From Streptomyces sp. QL37 (GTDB lineage: Bacteria > Actinomycetota > Actinomycetes > Streptomycetales > Streptomycetaceae): DNA of 64,000 bases. Below the pieces are notes generated by a model that was not told the DNA's origin, made no database searches, and saw only the letters and a program-made list of their open reading frames with translations. The translations under genes and the position numbers were made by a program. The DNA lies in assembly GCF_002941025.1 (NCBI RefSeq), contig NZ_PTJS01000001.1, positions 4,841,472 to 4,905,471 of the forward strand. The letters run 5' to 3'. Shown in pieces: positions 26,602-35,703 of this stretch. Within the stretch, counting starts at the first letter, position 1, and each line of letters begins with the position of its first letter.

Positions 26602-27249
26602 GTGCTGACGATTCACGCCGCGCCGCTGGTCCTTCCGGTCGGCGCGGCAGCCGTCGAGGGCGGCGCGGTCGCGGTGGACGGCGACCGGATCGTGGCCATC
26701 GGGCCGTACGACGTGGTGACCGCGGCGCACCCGGCGGCCCGGGTCAGGCAGTGGCCGGGCGTCCTCACCCCGGGCCTGCGCCAGTGGGACGCCGTCCCCC
26801 TGCTGACCCGCTTCTACCACTCCGACCCGCGCGAGGCGGACGAGCTCGGCGAACAGCCGCTGACCGTGGCGGACTTCGAGCGGCTGGCCGGGCGGATGGA
26901 CGAGCCCCGCCGGGCCGGCAGCGTACGCCGGGGGTTGCAGCGGATGCTGAGCCGCGGCACCACCCATGTCGCGGGCCCGTTCGACGACCACGCCGTACGC
27001 ACCGCCGTGGCCCGCTCGGGACTCACGGCGGTGGCCGGGGCTCCCGGGGGCCTCCCGGGCGAGCCGGACCTCGATCCGTTCGCCCGCGGCCGCGATCTGC
27101 CGGGTTCCGTGCACGCCCCGCTCACGGTCGGCGGCCGGGCCGACCTCGCGGTCTTCGACGTGCCCGACGAGGCGGCGCCGGCCGCGGCGGGTGCCGGGAC
27201 CTGCGTCGCCACGGTGCTCGGCGGACGGCTGGTCCACCGGCGGCGCTGA
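26602..27249 (+). CDS. degenerate amidohydrolase-like protein (imidazolonepropionase-like)
   Basis: A 215-residue protein resembling an amidohydrolase without its active-site core. The N-terminal beta-sandwich strand (GAVAVDGDRIVAIGP) and the C-terminal composite-domain strand (GGRADLAVFDVP ... VATVLGGRLVHRR) match, but the HxH zinc motif expected after PGL is replaced (VLTPGLRQWDAVP), and length is about half the usual 400. Thus it is probably not a hydrolase. It follows mqnC by 7 bp, likely in one operon. GTG 26602 is the only good start. The role is unknown. Confidence 0.7.
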   Translation: MLTIHAAPLVLPVGAAAVEGGAVAVDGDRIVAIGPYDVVTAAHPAARVRQWPGVLTPGLRQWDAVPLLTRFYHSDPREADELGEQPLTVADFERLAGRMDEPRRAGSVRRGLQRMLSRGTTHVAGPFDDHAVRTAVARSGLTAVAGAPGGLPGEPDLDPFARGRDLPGSVHAPLTVGGRADLAVFDVPDEAAPAAAGAGTCVATVLGGRLVHRRR

Positions 27250-27291
27250 GGACGGCCTCCCGCGATGACGGGCGGACCGGGCCGAGGCGGT

Positions 27292-28227
27292 CTACGGCAC
27301 GGACGGGCCGCCCAGGTAGCGGCCGTTCCCGTCGTACGGCCAGGCGTTGGACGTGCAGCCCTTGAGCCCCTTGATCTGCTGCATCATCGCGGGGGCCGGC
27401 TCGCCGGGGCCGGGGCAGGTCTCGTGACCGTGTCCGAGCCAGTGGCCCACCTCGTGATTGATGATCAGGGCGCGGTACTCGGTCGCCGGACCGTCGAAGG
27501 TCGGTGAACCCAGCTGCCACCGGTCCAGGTTGACCATGACGTTCTTCCCGCCGCGGCAGTTCACCTCGCCGCCGGTGTTCAGCCCGTACTGCCCGCAGAG
27601 CCGGTCGGTGGTCCTCGCCGTCCCGATCTTGATCACCAGTCCGGCCGAATCGTCGTCGACCTGGGTGAAGGTGCGGGTCCCGCCCTTGCTCCAGCCCCGT
27701 GGGTCGGCGAGTATCTCCGCCACGTCCTCGGCGGCGCTGTCCGGGTCCACGCCGATGCCGTCCTCCACCTCCACGCGATAGCGGCTGCCGCCGCCACCGG
27801 AGGAGACGCCCTCTCCGGCCACGGTGAAGGTGCCGGGGCCCGACTTCGGCACGGAGTCCGGATCGACCGACTCCTCGGCGCTCGGCGAGGGCGGCGGGGG
27901 AGACTTCGACGCCTCGGGGCTCACCAGGGCCTTCGGCGAGGCCGAGGCCTCCGGGGCGGTCGTGGCCGGCGGTGAGGTGGTCCGGTCGGCCGCCACCGCG
28001 GCGCCGTCGTCCTGCCACGGCGGATCGACGTAGAGGAACGTCGCGGCCGCGGCCACCGCGACCACCGCCGCGGCCAGGACCGCGCGCCGTCTCCGCGTCC
28101 GTTTTCGGAGTGCCGCGGAGCGCTTCCGGGCCTGTGTGCGCGAGGGCCTGGATCCGGGAGCGGGAGCCCCGGCCCCCCGCCGCGAGCCGGCGGCGCTCCG
28201 TATTCGATGTGTGTCGTCACTGTGCAT
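27292..28227 (-). CDS. DUF3152 protein, metzincin-like, membrane-anchored
   Basis: A 311-residue protein. A basic N-terminal region is followed by a single membrane helix (AVLAAAVVAVAAAATFLYV, about 49-67), a Ser/Pro/Glu-rich stalk (about 70-130) and a DUF3152 domain (about 135-311). The domain carries a zinc motif HEVGHWLGHGH, the HExxHxxGxxH form of metzincin proteases. Cysteines (CGQYG, NCRGG, TCPGP, GCTSN) suggest disulphides outside the cell. It is expected to face outward and could be a peptidase; no substrate is known. It converges with the amidohydrolase-like gene. Confidence 0.88.
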   Translation of the reverse strand: MHSDDTHRIRSAAGSRRGAGAPAPGSRPSRTQARKRSAALRKRTRRRRAVLAAAVVAVAAAATFLYVDPPWQDDGAAVAADRTTSPPATTAPEASASPKALVSPEASKSPPPPSPSAEESVDPDSVPKSGPGTFTVAGEGVSSGGGGSRYRVEVEDGIGVDPDSAAEDVAEILADPRGWSKGGTRTFTQVDDDSAGLVIKIGTARTTDRLCGQYGLNTGGEVNCRGGKNVMVNLDRWQLGSPTFDGPATEYRALIINHEVGHWLGHGHETCPGPGEPAPAMMQQIKGLKGCTSNAWPYDGNGRYLGGPSVP

Positions 28228-28275
28228 GTTCTGGTGAGTATCCGTGGTCTCGGTGTGGCCGTCCAGGGCGGATGA

Positions 28276-28481
28276 TCACCCGTCCCGCACGCTGACCTGC
28301 TCGTCGAGCACCGGGTGCCCGTCCGCGTACCGGACGACGTCCAGCGGACCGTTCTCCCGTGTGCCGTACGGGAGTTGCTGGGTGTCACCGGGGCGGAAAC
28401 CCCTTTCTTCTCGTCGGGAGAGACGACATCCGGGACGATGCTGTTCCCAAAATCGAAAGGCTGTTCACCGCGCTGCTCCAC
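28276..28481 (-). pseudogene. frameshifted remnant or small gene with extra G in a G-run
   Basis: On the reverse strand, a frame ending at TGA 28276-28278 has strongly streptomycete codon use for about 40 codons (GDTQQLPYGTRENGPLD ... DEQVSVRDG) but no start codon. Upstream, a second frame beginning at GTG 28481 reads VEQRGEQPFDFGNSIVPDV up to DEKKG. Joining them requires skipping one base in the GGGG run at 28400-28403. This suggests a disrupted 68-residue gene, or a sequencing error. No family was recognised. It lies just upstream of the DUF3152 gene and opposite the menG start. Confidence 0.4.
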
Positions 28482-28523
28482 GCCGCCGCCTGATATCGGG
28501 GGCGGGGCTGCTTGAATGGGAGG

Positions 28524-29216
28524 GTGACCCGAGCATCCCTGGACAAGCAGCCGCACGAAGTCGCCTCGATGTTCGACGACGTGGCGGCGAACTACGACCT
28601 CACCAACGACGTGCTGTCGCTCGGACAGGCGCGGCTCTGGCGCAAGGAGGTCGCCCGGGCCGTCGACGCCCGGCCCGCCCAGAAGATCCTCGACCTGGCG
28701 GCCGGCACGGCCACCTCCTCGCAGCCGTTCGCCCAGGCCGGCGCCTATGTGGTGCCCTGCGACTTCTCGATCGGGATGCTCCGGGTCGGCAAGGCACGCC
28801 ATCCGTGGATGCCGTTCACCGCGGGCGACGGCACGAAGCTCCCGTTCAAGGACGAGACCTTCGACGCCGTCACGATCTCCTTCGGACTGCGCAACATCCA
28901 GGACACCGGCGCCGCGCTGAGCGAGCTGTACCGGGTCACGAAGCGGGGCGGCCGGGTCGTGATCTGCGAGTTCTCCCAGCCGACCTGGACGCCCTTCCGG
29001 ACCGTCTACACCGAGTACCTGATGCGCGCGCTGCCGCCGGTGGCGCGCGCGGTGTCGTCCAACCCGGACGCCTACGTCTACCTCGCCGAGTCGATCCGCG
29101 CCTGGCCCGACCAGGCCGGCCTCGCGACGCTGCTCCAGAAGGCCGGCTGGTCGGACGTGGCCTGGCGCAATCTCACCGGTGGAGTGGTGGCACTCCACCG
29201 GGGCGTACGCGCCTGA
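28524..29216 (+). CDS. menG: demethylmenaquinone methyltransferase (MenG/UbiE)
   Basis: A 230-residue class I methyltransferase. The SAM motif I is [11 protein letters not shown] (about 51-61); UbiE signature blocks are [28 protein letters not shown] and [14 protein letters not shown]. It performs the last step of menaquinone synthesis by C-methylating demethylmenaquinone with SAM. The start was set at GTG 28524 by family comparison; TTG at 28512 would extend by four residues. TTGAAT (28512-28517) lies 6 bases upstream, so leaderless transcription is possible. A perfect 11-bp hairpin overlaps its 3' end. Confidence 0.94.
   Translation: MTRASLDKQPHEVASMFDDVAANYDLTNDVLSLGQARLWRKEVARAVDARPAQKILDLAAGTATSSQPFAQAGAYVVPCDFSIGMLRVGKARHPWMPFTAGDGTKLPFKDETFDAVTISFGLRNIQDTGAALSELYRVTKRGGRVVICEFSQPTWTPFRTVYTEYLMRALPPVARAVSSNPDAYVYLAESIRAWPDQAGLATLLQKAGWSDVAWRNLTGGVVALHRGVRA
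29176..29201 (+). terminator. hairpin inside the menG 3' end
   Basis: CCGGTGGAGTG (29176-29186) and CACTCCACCGG (29191-29201) form a perfect 11-bp stem with a GTGG loop in the last codons of menG. It may act as a terminator. Confidence 0.45.
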
Positions 29217-29232
29217 GGCCCTCCGGCCGGGT

Positions 29233-29751
29233 TCAGAGCTCCAGCCGGAAGCAGTAAGCCTCCTGCTTCGACACCGGGGAGGTGTACGTCTCGGCCTGCC
29301 GCATGCCGAGGCGTACGGCCACCGCCACCGAGCGGGCGTTCCGTGTGTTGATCATCGCGACGACCTCCCGCACCCCGAGCGCCCTTATCCGCTCCAGCGT
29401 GGCGCGCGCGGCGGCGGTCGCGTAGCCGCGCCCCCAGGCCGCCCGGCCCAGCCGCCAGCCCATCTCGATCTCGCCCACCGGTCCGAAGGACTCGTGCGGC
29501 CACGGCTGGGCGCCCGTGAAGCCGAGCACCTCACCGGCGTCGTCCAGCACCGTCCAGAGACAGTGGCCGAGCTCCGCGTCGTGGCGGCGCTGGCGGGCGG
29601 TCAACTCCTCGTACACGGAGTACTCCGCCGAACGGCCGCCGTGGAACTCCATCACCTCCGGATCGTTGAACACCCGGTGCCAGGCCATGGCGTCCTCGTC
29701 GGTGGGGACACGCAGGTGGACGGACGGAGTCGACTCAGGCACGTGCGGCAT
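29233..29751 (-). CDS. GNAT-family N-acetyltransferase (RimJ/RimL-like)
   Basis: A 172-residue acetyltransferase of the RimJ/RimL (Acetyltransf_3) type. The acetyl-CoA-binding motif is RLGRAAWGRGYATAAARATL (about residues 97-116), with the preceding strand VGEIEMGW. It starts with the family-typical VHLRVPTDEDAMAWHRVFNDPEV. Substrate unknown. ATG 29751 has AAGGG about 9 bases upstream; a longer frame exists but is not supported. It is divergent from the MenJ-like gene and convergent with menG. Confidence 0.85.
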   Translation of the reverse strand: MPHVPESTPSVHLRVPTDEDAMAWHRVFNDPEVMEFHGGRSAEYSVYEELTARQRRHDAELGHCLWTVLDDAGEVLGFTGAQPWPHESFGPVGEIEMGWRLGRAAWGRGYATAAARATLERIRALGVREVVAMINTRNARSVAVAVRLGMRQAETYTSPVSKQEAYCFRLEL

Positions 29752-29805
29752 CGGGGAGCCCTTCGGAAGGTTGATCAGCAGGCACCCATAGACTGCACGC
29801 GACAT

Positions 29806-29819
29806 GTGCCGCGCGGCAC
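29806..29819. promoter_or_regulatory. 14-bp palindrome near the MenJ-like gene start
   Basis: GTGCCGCGCGGCAC (29806-29819) is a perfect palindrome about 30 bases upstream of the menJ-like start. A TAGACT (29789-29794) just upstream fits a -10 element, which would place the palindrome in the leader near the transcription start, a normal operator position. Confidence 0.35.
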
Positions 29820-29848
29820 GCGAATTCGAGTCTTCGGGAGATCCGACC

Positions 29849-31132
29849 GTGACCGAGCCCCTCTCCGAGCACAGCGCGGACGTGATCGTCGTCGGAGCGG
29901 GCCCAGCCGGCTCCACGACCGCGTACCACCTCGCCAGGTCCGGACTCGACGTCCTCCTCCTGGAGAAGACGGCCTTCCCCCGGGAGAAGGTCTGTGGCGA
30001 CGGGCTCACCCCTCGCGCCACCAAGCAGCTCGTCTCCATGGGCATCGACATCTCCGAAGAGGCCGGCTGGCTCCGCAACAAGGGCCTGCGCATCATCGGC
30101 GGAGGCGTCCGCCTCCAGCTGGACTGGCCGGACCTCGCCTCGTACCCGGACTACGGCCTGGTCCGCAAGCGTGACGACTTCGACGAGCAGCTCGCCCGCC
30201 AGGCCCAGAAGGCGGGTGCCCGGCTTTACGAGCGCTGCAACGTCGGCGAGCCGGTCAAGGACGAGCGCACCGGGCGCATCACCGGCGTCCACGCCAAGCT
30301 CGGCGAGGAGAAGACCCCGGTCACCTTCCACGCCCCGCTCGTCGTCGCCGCCGACGGCAACTCCACCCGGCTCTCCCTCCACATGGGCCTGCACCGCCGC
30401 GAGGACCGCCCGATGGGCGTCGCGGTGCGTACGTACTTCACCTCGCCCCGCCACGACGACGACTACCTGGAGTCCTGGCTGGAGCTGTGGGACCGCCGGG
30501 GCGCCGAGGACCGTCTGCTGCCCGGCTACGGCTGGATCTTCGGCATGGGCGACGGCACGTCCAACGTCGGCCTCGGCATCCTCAACTCCTCCTCCGCCTT
30601 CAAGGAGCTCGACTGGCGCGAGGTGCTCAAGGCCTGGTGCGCCTCCATGCCGGAGGACTGGGGCTACACCCCCGAGAACATGACGACGCCGATCCGCGGC
30701 GCCGCGCTCCCGATGGCCTTCAACCGTCAGCCGCACTACACCAAGGGCCTGCTGCTCGTCGGTGACGCGGGTGGGCTCGTCAACCCGTTCAACGGCGAAG
30801 GCATCGCGTACGCCATGGAGTCGGGCCAGATCGCCGCGGACGTCATCGTCCAGGCGCACGCCCGGGCCACCCCGGCCCAGCGGGAACTGGCCCTGCACAA
30901 CTACCCGAAGATCCTCAAGGACACCTACGGCGGCTACTACACGCTGGGCCGCGCCTTCGTGAAGATGATCGGGAACCCCAAGGTCATGAAGATCGCGACG
31001 CAGCGCGGTCTGACCCACCCCGTCCTGATGAAGTTCACGCTGAAGATGCTGGCCAACCTCACCGACCCGACGGGCGGCGACGCCATGGACCGCATCATCA
31101 ACGGCCTCTCGAAGGTCGCCCCGAAGGCCTGA
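29849..31132 (+). CDS. menJ: geranylgeranyl reductase-family flavoprotein, MenJ-like
   Basis: A 427-residue FAD protein of the geranylgeranyl reductase family. FAD motif VIVVGAGPAGSTTAYHLARSG (about 12-32), second family motif KVCGDGLTPRA and a C-terminal GDAGGLVNPFNGEGIAYAMESG block. Relatives reduce isoprenoid chains; Mycobacterium MenJ (Rv0561c) partly saturates the menaquinone side chain. Streptomyces menaquinones are partly hydrogenated and the gene lies between menG and nuo, so a menaquinone role is likely but inferred. GTG 29849 has GGGAG 6 bases upstream. Confidence 0.85.
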   Translation: MTEPLSEHSADVIVVGAGPAGSTTAYHLARSGLDVLLLEKTAFPREKVCGDGLTPRATKQLVSMGIDISEEAGWLRNKGLRIIGGGVRLQLDWPDLASYPDYGLVRKRDDFDEQLARQAQKAGARLYERCNVGEPVKDERTGRITGVHAKLGEEKTPVTFHAPLVVAADGNSTRLSLHMGLHRREDRPMGVAVRTYFTSPRHDDDYLESWLELWDRRGAEDRLLPGYGWIFGMGDGTSNVGLGILNSSSAFKELDWREVLKAWCASMPEDWGYTPENMTTPIRGAALPMAFNRQPHYTKGLLLVGDAGGLVNPFNGEGIAYAMESGQIAADVIVQAHARATPAQRELALHNYPKILKDTYGGYYTLGRAFVKMIGNPKVMKIATQRGLTHPVLMKFTLKMLANLTDPTGGDAMDRIINGLSKVAPKA

Positions 31133-31251
31133 ATTGCCCCGTCTCCCGCGTCCCGCTGGAACCATGGGGGTGGTGCCCGGAGTCCCGTGCGGGGAAGGCC
31201 CGTCGGGGTGACGGGCCGCATGGAAGCGCGGGCGGCAGGAGGGGCGGGGCA

Positions 31252-33354
31252 GTGGCGTCGGTACCGTTAACGACCGGGGATCCGGAGTGGGTCGGCCCGT
31301 ACCGGCTGCTCGCCAGGCTGGGCCAGGGCGGCATGGGCCGCGTCTACCTGGGCCGCTCGTCCGGGGGACACGCGGTGGCGGTGAAGGTGGTGCGGGAGGC
31401 GCTGCTGCGGGACGAGGCGTCCAGGCGGCGCTTCGTGCGCGAGGTCGAGGCCGCACAGCGGGTGACCGGATTCTTCACCGCCGGTGTGGTCGACGCCGAT
31501 CCGGCCGGGAACCCGGCCTGGCTGGCCACGGAGTACGTCCCCGGGCTGTCGCTCCAGGAGGCGGTGGCCCTGCACGGGGCGTGGGGGGAGCCGGCGGTGC
31601 GCGGCCTCGGCGCCGCGCTGGCCGAGGCGCTCGCCGCCGTGCACGCGGAGGACCTGGTGCACCGCGACCTGAAACCGTCGAACGTGCTGCTCGCGCCGGA
31701 CGGCCCCAGAGTGATCGACTTCGGCATCTCGGCGGCGGCCGACGACACCGCGCTCACCGAGACCGGCATGGTGATCGGCACCCCCGGATTCATTCCTCCC
31801 GAACAGTTGCGCAACGAGCGCTCCGGACCCGCGGGTGACGTGTTCGCCCTGGGGGCGGTGCTGGCGTACGCGGCCACGGGCGCCGGCCCGTTCGGCGGCG
31901 GTGCGGCCCATGCGGTCAACTACCGGGTCGTGCACCAGGACCCGGATCTGAGGGGCCTGCCGCCCGCACTCGCGGAGGTGGTGGCCCGGTGCCTGGCGAA
32001 GGACCCGGGCCGGCGGCCCGCGGTGTCCTGGCTGCTGGACGCATTAGGTCATCCGGAACACGCCGCCGGCGAGGGGTCCGTCACGACGGACGGCTGGCTG
32101 CCCGGTCCGGTGGCCGACTCGGCCGCACGGCTCCAGGCCGAGGTGCCCACCGAGCCCGTGCCCCGGGCGGGGGACGGCACGCCGGACCTCCCGGACACCA
32201 CCACCCGTCCGCCGCGCCGCCGCCTGCGGACGGCGCTCGCCGCGGCGGCCGTCCTGGCCGTCCTCGTGACCGGGGCCGTCGTGTGGCAGGTGGCCGCGGG
32301 CGACGAGCAGGACGACTCCCCGCCCGCCGCCCCCGAGAACATCGAAGAACTCTGGTCCCGGCCCCTGGACGAGGGACAGCGCATGATCACGGAGGCGGAG
32401 GGGGCGGTCTACCTCGCGAACAAGGACCGCCACGAGATCGCCGCCCTGTCCGCCGCCGACGGCTCCGAACTCTGGGCCCGCCGGGTCGCGATCTCCGACG
32501 TGTCGGGGGAGAGCGACTACGTGAGGGACACGGTGGGCACCGACATCGAGATCGAGGCGATCTCGGGCGGCCTGCTGTACTACGGGAGCGGCCAGCACTT
32601 GTACGCGCTGGACGCGGACGACGGCGATCCGCTCTGGAAGTACATGGACGACTCCTTTCACCCCTACCCGGTGGTCGTGGGCGACGCCGTCTACGCCCAC
32701 ATGAACGCCTTCTTCTACGTCCTCGACCCGCGCACGGGGAAGAAACTGTGGACGCACGGGTTCGACGGCCTGACGTCCGACGACTTCACCGTCGCCGGCG
32801 ACACGTTCCTCACGCACGGAGAGAAGAGCGTGATCGCCGTCGACACCCGCACGCGCAAGGAGACCTGGACCTACGAGGCCGACAGCGAGGTGGAGACGGG
32901 ACTCGTGGTGGAGGGCGGCAAGGTCTACTTCGGCACCAAGGACGGCGCCCTGTACGCCGTCGACGCCGAGTCGGGCGAGGAGGCGTGGCGCGGCACCTTC
33001 GAGGGGGAACTGTGGGACGGTCGGCTCGGTGGCGGAGCCGGCGGGCCCGAAGTCGCCGACGGGACCGTCTACTTCGAGAACGACGGCTATGTGTCGGCCT
33101 TCGACGCGGACTCCGGCCGGGTGCTGTGGCGCAAGAAGCAGAAGACCGACGAGGTGTCGTCCCTGACCGCCGTGGACGACACCCTGCTCGTCCACGACTC
33201 GGAGGGGTACCTGAGCGCGCTGGACGCCCGCAGCGGAAGGTCCCGGTGGCGGGAGCCGGTCGACGTGGACGACGACACGGACTTCGGGATCACCGGAAAC
33301 ACCCTGTTCGTGGAGGCGGACGGACGGCTGACCGCCTACCGGGCCGCGACCTGA
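31252..33354 (+). CDS. Ser/Thr kinase with PQQ-like sensor domain, TTA-containing
   Basis: A 700-residue kinase. Kinase domain at residues 15-270 ([32 protein letters not shown]), one transmembrane helix (ALAAAAVLAVLVTGAVVW, about 327-344), then an outside PQQ-like propeller (about 360-700) with YALDADDG, LDPRTGKKLW, VDAESGEEAW type strands. This gives a membrane sensor kinase, unlike soluble AfsK. TTA at 32044-32046 (Leu265) is in frame, so translation likely needs bldA tRNA. GTG 31252 has AGGAGGGG upstream. A paralogue follows 47 bp later. Confidence 0.88.
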   Translation: MASVPLTTGDPEWVGPYRLLARLGQGGMGRVYLGRSSGGHAVAVKVVREALLRDEASRRRFVREVEAAQRVTGFFTAGVVDADPAGNPAWLATEYVPGLSLQEAVALHGAWGEPAVRGLGAALAEALAAVHAEDLVHRDLKPSNVLLAPDGPRVIDFGISAAADDTALTETGMVIGTPGFIPPEQLRNERSGPAGDVFALGAVLAYAATGAGPFGGGAAHAVNYRVVHQDPDLRGLPPALAEVVARCLAKDPGRRPAVSWLLDALGHPEHAAGEGSVTTDGWLPGPVADSAARLQAEVPTEPVPRAGDGTPDLPDTTTRPPRRRLRTALAAAAVLAVLVTGAVVWQVAAGDEQDDSPPAAPENIEELWSRPLDEGQRMITEAEGAVYLANKDRHEIAALSAADGSELWARRVAISDVSGESDYVRDTVGTDIEIEAISGGLLYYGSGQHLYALDADDGDPLWKYMDDSFHPYPVVVGDAVYAHMNAFFYVLDPRTGKKLWTHGFDGLTSDDFTVAGDTFLTHGEKSVIAVDTRTRKETWTYEADSEVETGLVVEGGKVYFGTKDGALYAVDAESGEEAWRGTFEGELWDGRLGGGAGGPEVADGTVYFENDGYVSAFDADSGRVLWRKKQKTDEVSSLTAVDDTLLVHDSEGYLSALDARSGRSRWREPVDVDDDTDFGITGNTLFVEADGRLTAYRAAT

Positions 33355-33401
33355 TCCCCATGCCGTCCACAGCCGGGAACGTGACGAGCGAGGAGGAGCC
33401 G

Positions 33402-35654
33402 GTGCAGGCGTTCACACCACTGGAGACGGGTGACCCCGTGCGGGTCGGCCCGTACCGGATCGTCGGAAGGCTCGGTTCGGGCGGCATGGGCCGTGTGTAC
33501 CTCGCTCGGTCGCCGGGCGGCCGGGTGACAGCGGTGAAGGTGGTGCACGACGAACTGGCCGAGGCCCCGTCCTTCCGCGCACGGTTCCGGCGGGAGGTGG
33601 CCGCCGCCCGTCGGGTGAAGGGCCCCTTCACCGCCCCCCTGGTCGACGCGGACATGGACGCGGACGTGCCCTGGCTGGCCACCGCCCACGTGCCCGGCCT
33701 CTCACTGGGAGCGGCGGTCGCCGCGCACGGTGCCTGGCCCGAACGGTCCGTACGGGCCCTGGGGTCCGGGCTGGCGGAGGCGCTGGGTGCGATCCACCGT
33801 GCCGACGTGGTGCACCGTGACCTCAAGCCGTCGAACGTGCTGCTGGTGCCGGACGGCCCCCGGGTCATCGACTTCGGGATCTCGGTGGCCGCCGACGACA
33901 CCAAGCTGACGACCACGGGGGCCGTGGTCGGAAGCCCCGGCTACCTCCCGCCCGAGCAACTGGTCGGCCGCGAGGTGGGGCCCGCCGGTGATGTGTTCGC
34001 GCTGGGCGCCCTGCTGGTGTACGCGGCCACCGGGACCGGCGCGTTCGGAGGCGGGCCCGCGTACGGCATCACCTACCGCGTCGTCCACGAGGAACCCGAT
34101 CTGGAGGGCTTGCCGGGCGGGCTCGCCGACGTGGTTACCCGGTGCCTGGCCAAGGACCCCCTCCGGCGGCCCGGAGTGCCCGAACTCATCGAGGAACTCG
34201 GCGGGTGGGAGGGGGCCGACGGGACCCGGGGCACGTTCACCGGAGCCACCTGGCTACCCGCGCCGGTCGCCGCCGAAATCATGGCGCTGCGCGCGGACAC
34301 GCTGCCGGAAGAGGCCGCCACGGTCCCGGCGGACACGGACCTGCCCACGGTCGCCGCGACGCCGACCGCCGTCGCCACGGCGCGGCTGGGGGTGGCGCCG
34401 CCGGCTCCGCCCGCAGACAGGTTCCGGCAGCGGCGTACGGCGGTCGTCGCCGCGGCGGGCACCGTCGCCGTCCTGGCCGTCGTCGCCGGTCTGCTCCTGC
34501 CCCGGGCCTTCTCCGGCCCGACGGGCGGCGGGGACGATGGGAAGGAGAGCTCCGTCGGCCCCTCGGCCGTGGCGAAACAGCTGACGGTGTGGGAGGTGTG
34601 GCCGTCCGACGAGGACCTCTGGAAGCCGGTGGTCGTCGACGGCAAGGTGGTCGGCGAGGGGCAGGACGGCCTGTTGCACGCGGTGGACGCTGACAGCGGC
34701 GACACCCTGTGGACGTACGACGACCCGACAGCGTCGTCCTTCGAGGGCGTGAGCGACGGACTGGTGGTGGCCTCCAGCGAGAAGGGCACGATCCACGGCA
34801 TCGATCCGGCTGGCGGCAAGCAGGTCTGGAGCGTGGACGCAGAGGCGCACACGGCGCCCGGAAGGACGTTCCACCTCTATACACGGGTCGTGGTGGCCGA
34901 CGGGACCGTCTACGTGAACGCCATGTACGACCTGCCCGAGGGGTCCGAACGCTCGGGCACGTACGCCGTGTCTGCGATTGACGCCGCCACCGGGCGGCTG
35001 AAATGGACCCGAACGATCGAGCACATTCTGTCGAATGCGCTCGCGGTCGTGGACGGGGTCGTCTACGTCGGGGTACGGGAGGCCGACGGCTCCTACTTCC
35101 ACGCCTGGGACGCGGACACGGGGGATCAGCTGTGGAAGTACCAGGCGAGCGCGAGCCCGGTCTACGCGGGCCAACTGACGGCGATCACTGTGTCGGACGG
35201 CACGGTCTACTTCGGCGACAGCCGCACTGTCCTCCACGCCGTCGACGCCCGGCGAGGCACGAAGCTGTGGACCTACGAACCGGACGACGGCGGCGCTGAG
35301 GAGTGGCTCGAGCCGCTCGTAGTCTCCGACGGCGTCGTCTACGGCGGGACCGGGGGCGCCACCAGTGACTATGGACCGGGAGCAGTGCACGCGGTTGCCG
35401 CCGACTCCGGCAGACCGCTCTGGAGCGAGCACACCGAACGCGAACCCGAGCTGCACGGTCTGCTGGACGGCTCGGTCCTCTTCAGCACCAAGGCCGGCAC
35501 ACTGCATACGGCGGATGCCCGTACCGGCGAGTCCCCGGCCGAGACGCGCCTGTCGCCCGACGACCCCGACGCGGCCGTCGTCGGCGACCGCGTGTACTTC
35601 GACGGCGGCGACGGACGCCTGCACGCGGGAAGGATCTCCCTCACCGAGAAGTGA
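33402..35654 (+). CDS. Ser/Thr kinase with PQQ-like sensor domain, paralogue
   Basis: A 750-residue kinase of the same plan as its neighbour: kinase domain about 12-265 ([28 protein letters not shown]), Pro/Ala/Thr linker, transmembrane helix (AAAGTVAVLAVVAGLLL, about 355-372) and an extracellular PQQ-like propeller (about 390-745) with VDADSGDTLW, IDAATGRLKW, WDADTGDQLW, VDARRGTKLW. GTG 33402 with AGGAGG 5 bases upstream is preferred over ATG 33360, which lacks a ribosome site, and the resulting N-terminus matches that of the paralogue. Probably arose by tandem duplication. Confidence 0.88.
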   Translation: MQAFTPLETGDPVRVGPYRIVGRLGSGGMGRVYLARSPGGRVTAVKVVHDELAEAPSFRARFRREVAAARRVKGPFTAPLVDADMDADVPWLATAHVPGLSLGAAVAAHGAWPERSVRALGSGLAEALGAIHRADVVHRDLKPSNVLLVPDGPRVIDFGISVAADDTKLTTTGAVVGSPGYLPPEQLVGREVGPAGDVFALGALLVYAATGTGAFGGGPAYGITYRVVHEEPDLEGLPGGLADVVTRCLAKDPLRRPGVPELIEELGGWEGADGTRGTFTGATWLPAPVAAEIMALRADTLPEEAATVPADTDLPTVAATPTAVATARLGVAPPAPPADRFRQRRTAVVAAAGTVAVLAVVAGLLLPRAFSGPTGGGDDGKESSVGPSAVAKQLTVWEVWPSDEDLWKPVVVDGKVVGEGQDGLLHAVDADSGDTLWTYDDPTASSFEGVSDGLVVASSEKGTIHGIDPAGGKQVWSVDAEAHTAPGRTFHLYTRVVVADGTVYVNAMYDLPEGSERSGTYAVSAIDAATGRLKWTRTIEHILSNALAVVDGVVYVGVREADGSYFHAWDADTGDQLWKYQASASPVYAGQLTAITVSDGTVYFGDSRTVLHAVDARRGTKLWTYEPDDGGAEEWLEPLVVSDGVVYGGTGGATSDYGPGAVHAVAADSGRPLWSEHTEREPELHGLLDGSVLFSTKAGTLHTADARTGESPAETRLSPDDPDAAVVGDRVYFDGGDGRLHAGRISLTEK

Positions 35655-35703
35655 GCGTCCGGGCCGGAGGGCCGCCCAGGCCCCTGCGATAGGTTTGCGG
35701 ACC

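Noticed and set aside
28315..28515. 66-residue plus-strand frame ending at the menG start
   Set aside because: The reverse strand in the same place has streptomycete codon bias; the plus frame is its shadow.
29233..30096. Longer GNAT protein extending into the menJ-like gene
   Set aside because: The extension is the antisense of the menJ-like start and has no family match; start at 29751 has a ribosome site.
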